In this document: positions 28,353 to 64,000 of the stretch, piece after piece
Position numbering within the stretch: position 1 is the first letter of the stretch
How the letters are laid out: the number at the start of each line of letters is the position of its first letter
Assembly: GCA_054601695.1 (NCBI GenBank)
Contig: BAAHQB010000044.1
Span: forward strand, 124,001-188,000
Reading direction: 5' to 3'
Length of the DNA stretch: 64,000 nt
Source: Amorphochlora amoebiformis
Lineage: Eukaryota > Cercozoa > Chlorarachniophyceae
The notes under the pieces: model-generated
What the model saw: the letters and a program-made list of their open reading frames with translations, nothing else
What the model was told of the DNA's origin: nothing
Databases searched by the model: none
Made by a program: the position numbers and the translations under genes

Positions 28353-29280
28353 ATGTCACGCATGACCCAAAAAGCGAATAAACACCTCCAAAACTTACAG
28401 AGCTTTTATTATACATCGGAAAAGGATATTTACACAACTATCCAAAAACACCAAAACTTGTGGAGGGAAGGGCGAGGGAGGGGGGGTATGTTATACGAAC
28501 CACAGCACGATCCCCGCCAGGATGGATAGCCTTCGCAGATTCTGAGCGGGTAAATTACGAAATTATTTTGTCGGAAAAGACACCAGAGGGGGAAGGATTA
28601 TGATGGGCTTCGAATTCCTTCCAGGGTCGGAGGATTTGAGGCAAGAAAAGGGGGGGGGGAAAAGAAGGTGGGAGACCATACGCATCCCGTTCTTGACCCC
28701 ATCCGTTTGGATTCCGCAGAATATATATTCTAAGGTGAAATCGATGTATTCTGATTTAAATAAGGTGATTTCGTCATAGAAAGTTGCGTGACACACCACA
28801 TTGTACTATTGTCCTACTTCGTGACGTAGCGCAATACAGAGTATTACTTTGAAATAAGGCGTGACATCACGTTGAGTAACATATCTGAAACTGAATGAGC
28901 TCACAAAGACGGTAAAGGTGGAATTCCCCGATATTCGACCTTGCGTTAGGGGGAAGGGGGTGTCGGCGAGAAAGGCGGGATGGTTGAAACAGCTTAATTT
29001 ACAGTGAGGAGGCGGAAATTAATTTTTTCTTTTTTTTTAATCTTTGTTTGGTCAGATGGGTCAAATGGGTCAGATGGAGGATAATCTATTGGGGGATGTC
29101 GAGGACTGGGATTTGCCAGGTATCCATGGATGTGCTTGTTTTCCAGAAAAAGGAGGGCGGGGGGGTATCCATGGGGATAGATTTTTTCTCTCGAAAGATG
29201 GGGGGGGGGGAGGTATCCATCGGTGAGCATCTTTTCTGGGGAGAGAGGGATTAGGTGTGAAAAGATTTAAGGTGTATGGT
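28353..29280. other. Unique-sequence island between divergent genes
   Basis: About 0.9 kb without microsatellite, containing G-runs (28648-28660, 29200-29215) and a repeated GGGG..GGTATCCATSGG block (29157-29222). Minus-strand frames of 78 residues exist at 28563-28799 and 28994-29230 but show no recognised domain. It lies between the minus-strand Mot1-like gene/copia element and the plus-strand gene at 29.4 kb, so it may hold upstream exons or promoter sequence. Confidence 0.4.
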
Positions 29281-29392
29281 ATACAATGCTATACATACAT
29301 ATATTATATAAACTATAAATGTAGTACCCAATATTTATATATATAATATATATATATATATATTATATGTATAAAAATATATGATTTATCAG

Positions 29393-30054
29393 AACGCAGA
29401 GCCATCCAAAAAGAAGCGGGACTCACAATATCTCATCACAGAGTCTTCCAATCTGCAACACGGTCACACCCTAACTCCCAACTCTAACCCTTATCCCTCC
29501 CACAGGCCCTGTCACTCAATCTCTCTCTTCTAGTCCTAACCCTAACCAATCGCTAACCCTAACCTGAAACTGTCTTTGACTACCCCCGATTTCTAATCGA
29601 ATCTAGAGCTCCGCTTAAAATCACCTAATTCTATCTCTCTCTTACAAGATGCTGCCAGTCCCTACGGCTGGAGAACCACGGAGGCTTACTAATGGGTTGG
29701 TGATATTACGTTTCCTTTGTTGCCATGAAAAAAATGTCACTATGTGTGACATTTTTCTTCATTCCCATTTCCCCGGCACTACCCGTGATTCAAAAATATT
29801 CCCCGGTATTTTCGAATGGGATGCCGATGATGGCGGGAATATGGTCGGGTTGTATATGGAGAGTCTTTAAGCCATATCGAACAGCTTCTGGAGGGTAGGG
29901 AGTGCGATGCGAGTAAAATGTTTTTTTTAATTTGTCGGAGAGAGGGGGGGGGGGGGGGCCAATACTATGCTACATGAGTATATACATAGTAGTCTTTCAT
30001 GCAGTCATTCTTGTTGGAAAGATCTTATATGTATGTATGTACACACATATATAC

Positions 30055-30095
<41 letters not shown>

Positions 30096-30156
30096 TATAC
30101 ATTAGGCCTAGTATTAGTTCATGCAGGCATTCTTCTTGTAATGATCTTTATGTATG

Positions 30157-30205
<49 letters not shown>

Positions 30206-30279
30206 TCTAATATTATTTCATACACGCACTCGTCTTGTAATGATCTTTATGTATGTATTTATATAAATATATATATATA

Positions 30280-30315
<36 letters not shown>

Positions 30316-30408
30316 TAGATAGATAGATATATATATATATATATATATATTAGGTCTAGTATTAGTTCATGCAGGCATTCTTCTTGTAATGATCTTTATG
30401 TATGTATT

Positions 30409-30458
<50 letters not shown>

Positions 30459-30509
30459 GCCTAGTATTTGTTCATGCAGGCATTCTTCTTGTAATGATCT
30501 TTATGTATG

Positions 30510-30566
<57 letters not shown>

Positions 30567-30672
30567 ATATATATATAAAGATAATATATATATATATATA
30601 TATATTAGGTCTAGTATTAGTTCATGCAGGCGTACTTGCCATCATCATCTTAACCTCAGCATTCTTCCGTAA

Positions 30673-30731
<59 letters not shown>

Positions 30732-30785
30732 TACATGTTTGTAAATATATGCACTTATATATATATATATATATATATATTTGAA

Positions 30786-30822
<37 letters not shown>

Positions 30823-30889
30823 CTATATATATATATATATCGTACTTGTCATCATCATCTTAGCCTCTAATTTATACCGTATCATCTAC

Positions 30890-30930
<41 letters not shown>

Positions 30931-31718
30931 TATACAATATATATAAATCTAACCCTGAAATAGCCTAGCGTCTAATGTACCTACCCTAACCTAACCCGAC
31001 ACCCTAATCCTAACCCGACACCCTAACCCTAGCGTTAACCTTGACCTAACCCCAGCTTCCGATCCTAGCAAACCTAACCCTAACCCTAACCCTAACCCTA
31101 GACAAAACCCTACGATAGTACTAACCCTACAACTTTTGGTGCCTAATGCTACAACCAACACAGCTCTAACCTGAACTATAACCCTAACCCTAACCCTAAC
31201 TCTAACCCTAACCCTAACCCTAACCCTAAATCTGACCTAACCCTAGCATATTCCGCCACAAAACCTACAATAACCCGAACCCTAACACGAATGCTGAAAT
31301 CTAGTGCCTAATGCCACAACCCTAACATAATCCTAACCCTAACCCTAACCCTAGCCCTAACGTTTTGCTGAAATCTAGTGCTTAATACCACAACCCTAAC
31401 ACAATCCTAACCCAAACCCTAACCCTAACCCTAACGCTATACTGAAATCTAGTGCCTAATGCCACAACCCTAACACAATCCTAACCCTAACCCTAACCCT
31501 AGCCTTAACGCTATGCTGAAATCTAGTGCCTAATGCCACAACCCTAACACAATCCTAACCCTAACCCTAACCCTAGCCCTAACGCTAACCCTAACCCTAA
31601 CCCTAACCCTAACCCTAACCCTAACCCTAACCCTAACCCTAACCCTAACCCTAATGTTAGTCCATCATCATCCGTCGTCAGTTTTACTTCTCTACTATGT
31701 TGTCTATGCACCTGTCAG
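29393..31718 (+). CDS. Small membrane-protein gene, internal exons
   Basis: Exons 29649-29695, 30609-30668 and 31661-31718 join in phase to give [31 protein letters not shown] and [14 protein letters not shown], i.e. at least two transmembrane helices. An upstream candidate, 29393-29462, reads [18 protein letters not shown] but its junction is unresolved. Possible last exons are near 32450-32512 (ending TAA or TGA depending on frame) and 33795-33839 ([14 protein letters not shown] then stop), which need different phases. Function unknown. Exon edges at 30609 and 31718 are duplicated in the flanking introns. Confidence 0.5.
29728..29764. repeat. Inverted repeat
   Basis: GAAAAAAATGTCAC faces GTGACATTTTTCTTC across a 4-5 base loop, a stable hairpin just downstream of the donor at 29696. 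Confidence 0.7.
29985..30540 (+). repeat. Acceptor-edge copies of exon 30609-30668
   Basis: Copies near 30103-30160, 30203-30260, 30350-30410 and 30457-30512 repeat TTAGG(C/T)CTAGTATTWGTTC plus ATGCAGGCATTCTTCTTG and an ATGATCTTTATGTATG tail, plus a worn one near 29985. A piece of the exon interior recurs after it at 30841-30885. Confidence 0.85.
30948..31660 (-). repeat. CCCTAA array with ~72-base higher-order unit
   Basis: 31290-31580 holds four units of TGAAATCTAGTGCCTAATGC + CACAACCCTAACAC + CCCTAA repeats; the array ends at acceptor TTAG of exon 31661. Confidence 0.9.
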
Positions 31719-31745
31719 GTATACATGTGTATGTATGTATGTATG

Positions 31746-31796
<51 letters not shown>

Positions 31797-31803
31797 ATAC
31801 ATG

Positions 31804-31836
<33 letters not shown>

Positions 31837-31860
31837 TTATATATATGTATATATATATAT

Positions 31861-32823
<963 letters not shown>

Positions 32824-32824
32824 A

Positions 32825-33780
32825 CTCTAACCCTAACCTTACCCTAGCCCTAACCCTAACCCTAACACTAAAACTTACCTAAACCCTAACCCTAACCTAT
32901 CCCATCCCTAACCCTAGCCCTAGCCTTAATCCTAAACTAACCGTAACCCTAACCCTGAACTTTAACCCTTTCCCTAACCCTAACCCTAGCCCTAACCCAA
33001 CTCTAGCCATAATTCTAACCTAACCCTAACCCTAGCCCTAACCCTAACCATGGCCCTAACCCTAGCCCTAACCCTAACCATGGCCCTAACCCTTACCTAA
33101 ACCTAATCCCTAACCCTAACGAGTACTAACCCTTGCCCTAACCCTAGCCCTAACTCTTACATAACCCTAGCCGGACATAAGCCTAACCTAACCTAACCCT
33201 AACCCTAACCCTAGCCGTAGCTTTAAACAGGCCTAACTCTACCTAACCTTTCCCTAACCCTAGCCCGAGCCCTAACCCTAACCATGGCTCTAACCCTTAC
33301 CTACAACCCTAACCCTCAACCTAGCCTTAACCTAACCCTAGCCCTAGACAACTCTAACCTAACCCTAGCCCTAACTCTAACCTAACCCTAACCCTAACCC
33401 TAACCCTAACCGGAATCAATGGTCCGCTCGGACGAAGACATGCTGAATAATCTGATCCTAACCCTAACCCTAACCCCTGCCTCAGCCCTAACCCTAGCCG
33501 TAGCTCTAACCCTAACTCTTAACATAACCCTAGCCCTAGACATAACCCTAATCTAACCCAAGCCCTAACCCTAACCCTAACCGAAATCCTAACCCGGACA
33601 TAACCCTAACCTAGCCCTAGCCCTAGCCCTAAACCTAGCCCTAACCCTAATCCTAACCCTAACCCTAATCCTTACCCTAACCTTAATCGTTATCCTGATC
33701 CTAACCCTAACCCAACCCTAACCCTAACCCAACCCTAACCCTAACCCAACCCTAGCCCTAACCCAACCCTAACCCTAACC
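32825..33780 (-). repeat. Degenerate CCCTAA array
   Basis: Nearly 1 kb, with the conserved spacer in inverted sense at 33415-33459. Confidence 0.9.
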
Positions 33781-33794
33781 GTATCCTTTCAGAA

Positions 33795-33839
33795 CGGATT
33801 TGAAGTTGCTTTGGCCGCTTATGTGTGGTGGGAATAGAT
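33795..33839 (+). CDS. Candidate terminal exon
   Basis: After CTTTCAG the plus strand reads [14 protein letters not shown] followed by TAG, a good acceptor plus a short hydrophobic C-terminus, at the end of a long CCCTAA array. Its phase does not match the exon ending at 31718, so either an exon is missing or this belongs to another gene. Confidence 0.35.
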
Positions 33840-33881
33840 ATATATACAGTATGTATGTATGTAAAAATATATGTATATACA

Positions 33882-33925
<44 letters not shown>

Positions 33926-33969
33926 ATGTGCGTGTGTGTGTGTATGTATATATGTATATGTATATATAT

Positions 33970-34017
<48 letters not shown>

Positions 34018-34147
34018 CATTTTCAAATACGCACATTTATATATATACATACATACATACATATATATATAATGCATACATATGTATATATATGTGTATA
34101 TGTATATAATGCATATATATGTGTATATATATATATATATACTATAT

Positions 34148-34208
<61 letters not shown>

Positions 34209-34213
34209 AATAC

Positions 34214-34343
<130 letters not shown>

Positions 34344-34494
34344 TATATATATACATGTATATATATATATATATATGTATGTATATAATATATATATATA
34401 TAATATATATAATATATTTATATACATATATACATATATCATATAGGTTTTACATGCTTAAGGTCTTCTCTAAACTGGTAAAAAATATAATATA

Positions 34495-34550
<56 letters not shown>

Positions 34551-34569
34551 CTATATATATATATATTTG

Positions 34570-34623
<54 letters not shown>

Positions 34624-34664
34624 CATATACATATACGTACATATAGATATATACATATATAAAC

Positions 34665-44951
<10,287 letters not shown>

Positions 44952-45450
44952 CATTAGGGTTACGGTTAGGGCTAGGGTTAGGGTTAGGGTTAGGGTTAGC
45001 GTTAGGGTTAGGGTTAGGGCTAGGGTTAGGGTTAGGGTTACGGTTAGGGTTAAGGTTAGGGTTAGGGTTAAGGTTAGGGTTAGCGTTAGGGATAGGATTA
45101 GGGTTAGGGTTGAGGTTACGGGTGAGGGCTATGGTTAGAGTTACTGTTAGGGTTGGGCTAGGCTTAGGGTTAGGGTTAGGTTTACGGAGGGTTAGGGTTA
45201 CGGCTAGGGTTAGGCTTAGGTTTGGGGTTAGGGTTACGGTTAGGATTAGGGTTAGGGTTAGGGTTAGGCTTAATAGGCTTAGGTTTTGGATTAAGCTTAA
45301 GGTTAGGGTTAGGGCTACGGTTAGGGTTAGGCTTAGGTTTTGGGTAGGGTTAGGGTTACGGTTACGGTTACGGTTAGGCTTAAGTTGGGGTTAGGGTTAG
45401 GGTTAGGGTTAGGGTTAGGGTTAGGGTTAGGCTTTGGTAGGGTTAGGGGT

Positions 45451-45508
<58 letters not shown>

Positions 45509-45544
45509 TTATGTGTGTGTGTGGTTTATACATACATTTATATA

Positions 45545-45584
<40 letters not shown>

Positions 45585-45663
45585 ATATAGTGGTATGTAT
45601 GTATATTTTTGTACATACCTAAGCGTTTCTTGTTGTAAATGTAAATGTATAAATATATATATG

Positions 45664-45710
<47 letters not shown>

Positions 45711-45754
45711 GCATATATCATATGTATATACATACATACAAACCTTAACATAAT

Positions 45755-45832
<78 letters not shown>

Positions 45833-46216
45833 TACTATACATAGATACATACCTTAACATATCCAGGGTTGTAGGGTTAGGATTGGAATGTAGTTAGGGT
45901 TACGATTAGGTTTTGGATTTAGGTTAGGGTTACGGTTAGGGTTAGGGTTGGGGCTAGGGTTAGGGTTGGGTTACGGATAGGGTTAGAGTTAGGTTTAGGG
46001 TTTTGGAGTTAGGGTTAGGGTTAGTTGATGTGGATGGAGTTAGGGTTAGGGTTAGGGTTAGGATCCGTTGCTTCGGATAAGGGTTAGGATCAGATTATTC
46101 AGCATGTCTTGGTCCGAGGACCTTGACTCCTCCGCAGAGTGGGGCTATAGTGCTGTTAGGGATAACAGCAGATTGTGTTATTAGGGTTAGGGTTAGGGTT
46201 AGGGTTAGGGCTGTTG
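44952..46216 (+). repeat. TTAGGG arrays downstream of the 184-residue gene
   Basis: 44952-45455 and 45868-46216; the second holds the conserved spacer at 46088-46130. Between them is (AT)n. No gene seen; the first array would be in the 3' UTR. Confidence 0.85.
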
Positions 46217-46229
46217 GCTAACCTGTATG

Positions 46230-47090
<861 letters not shown>

Positions 47091-47091
47091 G

Positions 47092-51484
<4,393 letters not shown>

Positions 51485-51499
51485 GTTTGTTTGCGGGAT

Positions 51500-51582
51500 G
51501 ATGCGTGAATATGTTGTGTGGATGTATGTGTGTATGTGATGATTCGTGAATATGTATGTATGTATAGATGTAGATATAGATA

Positions 51583-51629
<47 letters not shown>

Positions 51630-51724
51630 GTGTGTGTGTATGTGTGTATGTATGTATGTATGTATATATCATGTATATATATATATACACATATATATAT
51701 ATATATTTATATATATATATATAG

Positions 51725-51756
<32 letters not shown>

Positions 51757-51810
51757 ATGTATGTAAGTATTTATGCATATATATATATAGACATGTGTGT
51801 GTACATATAC

Positions 51811-51872
<62 letters not shown>

Positions 51873-51934
51873 TACATAATGTGTATATGTACACATCCAC
51901 ACATGTGGCTATATATGTGTATGTATATTAAATT

Positions 51935-51988
<54 letters not shown>

Positions 51989-52026
51989 ATATATATATCA
52001 ATATATATATATATATATATATATAT
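51500..52026. repeat. (AT)n, (TATG)n, (GT)n
   Basis: Microsatellite after the last exon of the 47-51 kb gene. Confidence 0.9.
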
Positions 52027-53329
52027 ACCCGAAAGGCTAGGAGCATCTGAACTAATAAGTCCCCGTCAGAACACTTAGTACTCGCCCAACACTAACGTCT
52101 CTAGAAGGCACACGTGCCAACCACGTGCACTATGTCATGGTAGATGTAGCCGTAACATTACTAACTACGCAGTACTTAGTGCATGGTCATTGTGACTACA
52201 CTCGTGTATAGAAAGTTGAGAATTTACCCAGATTTTATCTCGTCAATAAGATCGCATATCTAGCCTCTAGAGCATATACTCTAGATAACTAGAGATACTG
52301 ATTTAGTATAGATAGATGGCTTGAATAATAGCCATTAACCAGGTAGATTCACCTAGATTCCGGAGATTAACTAGTTAACTAGATTAAGCGCTGACTAGCT
52401 GGACCAGAGACTACTAGACTAATGGACTAGATGGACTAGTTTCTCAGGCTGGTATTAGATTTGCTGCTAATTTTAGTACTGCATGTGCTAGGCTGAGCTT
52501 AGCAGACACTCTCTAAAGAGCGTACATGTACTAGTCGTAGGAAACTTAAACTTTATACTCCAACTAGTCCAAGTACTAAGTTATCACTAGATCATGCCGG
52601 CCATGGTCGAAGCCGCCAGGCCCAGCTAATTTAATTAAATATACATTTGAATTCAATGTGAATTCATGCGGTACACAGCCTAGCTACCCTCTCATACTAC
52701 CCGGGTAAAACCGGTTTTTTTGAGTCGTCAGTTTCAATCTTGTTAGACAACAATTGTGCCATGAATCTTGTCTGTTAGGCTTTCTTTGGTTTTGTATAAT
52801 TAACTTTGATCAATATGTAACCACTAGGGTATGACTCATGATACATCTTCGCAAGCTGAAATATATATTGCATGACGGGGAAAAAATAATTAATTTTCAC
52901 TGGTTCGTATAGAGAGAGACCGAGAGAGAGAGAGAATTATATTGGTATATGTACATACTATGTGAAAAACATACTCATATAATAAAATGAATACCTGCGG
53001 ATAGTGCTGGAGGTTCTTTTGGTCCTTCTCACAGAGTCCCTTTTTTGTTCACATGTACATGTAGATACATACATATTTTAATATATATGTTTATACGAAA
53101 TGATTTTCGAATTTTGAATAAAATTTAAATTCAAATACATCTAGTATATACATACTAGTACGTGCTTGTACACCGTAAACACTGATATGACTACTATGGC
53201 GGCGAGATCTCAAGACCCGCCATTGACTGGGCCATCGTATGCTGTCACTAAGAGTGACAACCATTTTGTATTAGAGGTTTATAAACATGAATTTATAACC
53301 CTCTAATACTTCTACTCTAACACCCTCCC
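52027..53329 (-). mobile_element. Probable decayed LTR and polypurine tract of a second retrotransposon
   Basis: On the minus strand, GGGAGGG (53323-53329) is followed at 53322 by TGTTAGAG and a TATAAA-containing stretch, the layout of a polypurine tract plus LTR start. About 1.3 kb of non-repetitive sequence follows to the (AT)n boundary near 52027; I cannot define its other end or a second LTR. No retrotransposon protein motifs are recognisable in the adjoining minus-strand frame (53317-53757, 146 residues). It could also be unrelated intergenic sequence. Confidence 0.4.
53268..53309. repeat. Near-perfect hairpin
   Basis: GTATTAGAGGTTTATAAA pairs with TTTATAACCCTCTAATAC with one mismatch and a short loop. 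A smaller inverted repeat (GTCAC...GTGAC) lies just before it at 53244-53258. It sits at the putative LTR start and contains the TATA-like element. Confidence 0.8.
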
Positions 53330-53759
53330 AACATTTCGGGGTAGGGCCCTCCGATAAAAAGCCACGAGGACGCACACCGGACCAGACCTGCAGCATGCCC
53401 GACACCAAATACAACCGTCTTAATGGTATGTCCCTTGATTAGTACATCGAAGGGGTGGTGGTAGAGCGAGAAAGAGCTTCCCGTTCTTCTGGAAGGCTCC
53501 GCTTTTCGATATTCTTCTCGGCGGTCCGTGCGAGGCTGATACCGCTGGTGTGTTTTTCGATGTAAATTAGCTGATGAGGACGTTGAGGTCGTAGAGATGA
53601 AGGAAAACATCAATTTCGCACACGAGGAGGATGATTCTCCTCCGTGGTACAGCAGAATCACTTGGTAAGTGACCCATCTGGCTCCGAATAAGATAGTCCT
53701 TCCGGAAGGCGACATGGAATTTTCGTAATTGTCCGAAATGATATACCAGGGGGCCATGT

Positions 53760-53993
53760 TTGGATTCCTGTAGGTGTCGGATTTTTTCCCACCAAGTTTT
53801 TTTCCCAGCGAAAGTCATCGTGTGTAGAATTACATTTGCGTGGGGTGTTCGTGCGTTTAGGGGGGTTCTTGTCGCCCTGAGGATTTTCCGTAAACTCAAG
53901 GTTTGGGGTGTTAATAACAATATTCAACCTCAGGGAAAATTCTCAAGTAAGTCTCGTCTTTCTCGCGTTTGTTACTCTGAGGGCTATTGATAG

Positions 53994-54042
<49 letters not shown>

Positions 54043-54089
54043 TATATTAGTAACATATATATACATAATATATTACATATATATATACA

Positions 54090-54134
<45 letters not shown>

Positions 54135-54262
54135 TATAATAAAATATATATATATATATATTTATATTTAAATATATTTTATATATATATATAGTATATA
54201 CATATATACATTAACAGGTACGCCTGTGAACTTTCATCATTATTATTACTACTAAAATTATC

Positions 54263-54299
<37 letters not shown>

Positions 54300-54337
54300 A
54301 TATTTATATTTATATATATGTATATATATGTATATAT

Positions 54338-54379
<42 letters not shown>

Positions 54380-54403
54380 GTGTTACAAGTACATACATAC
54401 GCA

Positions 54404-54455
<52 letters not shown>

Positions 54456-54577
54456 TACATGTGTTTTTTATTACATACATACGCATCCGTAATTTACATT
54501 CACAAACAAAAAAAATAACACATGCATACCATACACGTATGTACCCCCCCACTTACACAAATGTACATACTTTCCAG
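53760..54577 (+). other. Region upstream of the CRT-like exons; possible N-terminal exon
   Basis: 53760-53997 is unique sequence. A plus-strand frame (ending near 53946, ...NNNIQPQGKFS) meets a perfect GTAAGT donor at 53947. It could be a first coding exon of the transporter gene, but its phase does not join the exon at 54578, so an intervening exon or another start is needed. 53998-54570 is mainly (AT)n. Confidence 0.3.
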
Positions 54578-63367
<8,790 letters not shown>

Positions 63368-63368
63368 G

Positions 63369-63775
<407 letters not shown>

Positions 63776-63806
63776 GAGTGTGGATCCAGATATTATATAC
63801 CCTTCT

Positions 63807-63878
<72 letters not shown>

Positions 63879-64000
63879 TATCATATACAGACATAGACCA
63901 TAGATCCGGACATTACGTATGTGTCCTCACGTGTATACCGTATAGTATATATATGTATATGTATTTTATATATGTATATATGTACATATATATGTATATA
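63776..64000. other. Unassigned right edge
   Basis: Mostly (AT)n with short unique patches (63776-63810, 63890-63945). No exon could be supported, although the transporter gene may continue here. Confidence 0.5.

Noticed and set aside
53317-53757. 146-residue minus-strand protein
   Set aside because: No recognised domain; it overlaps the putative polypurine tract and LTR border, so it is not called as a gene.

Overview
This is nuclear DNA of a eukaryote, probably a protist or microalga; I cannot place it more precisely. The evidence is GT-AG introns, a Ty1/copia retrotransposon, homologues of eukaryote-only proteins, and many TTAGGG/CCCTAA-type repeats. By eye, well over half of the window is simple sequence: (AT)n, degenerate TTAGGG repeats, and CT/GA tracts. 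Most long open frames are translations of that simple sequence (poly-IY, poly-RV, poly-LS, poly-NP) and are not genes.

Reading splice sites and codon phase by eye reveals genes broken into exons of about 25-190 bases separated by introns made of microsatellite. From left to right: (1) a minus-strand Mot1/BTAF1-like gene (TBP-removing Snf2-family regulator) from about 23.4 kb down to 0.5 kb, running off the left edge, with at least 22 exons that match the HEAT-repeat half of Mot1 in order; (2) a young, complete 3.9-kb Ty1/copia element (23629-27542, minus strand) just upstream of it; (3) a unique-sequence island at 28.4-29.3 kb; (4) a plus-strand membrane-protein gene at about 29.4-31.7 kb, ends unresolved; (5) a complete plus-strand 184-residue membrane-protein gene of 10 exons (34665-44951); (6) a plus-strand gene of unknown function (47.1-51.5 kb, 3' end not found); (7) a decayed LTR-element fragment near 52-53.3 kb; (8) a plus-strand CRT-like drug/metabolite transporter gene (54.6-63.4 kb, both ends not found).

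The most striking pattern is that many exons are accompanied by arrays of partial copies of their own edge. A short piece holding the splice junction and some exon sequence is repeated 1 to 16 times in the adjoining intron, each copy separated by (AT)n or TTAGGG-type repeat. Upstream arrays copy the 3' splice site plus exon start; downstream arrays copy the exon end plus 5' splice site. I count about 17 exons with such arrays. Telomere-type repeats are also mostly intronic, and in several introns they supply the splice site itself. Exon calls rest on frame and phase continuity and remembered family motifs; no alignment or RNA data were available.
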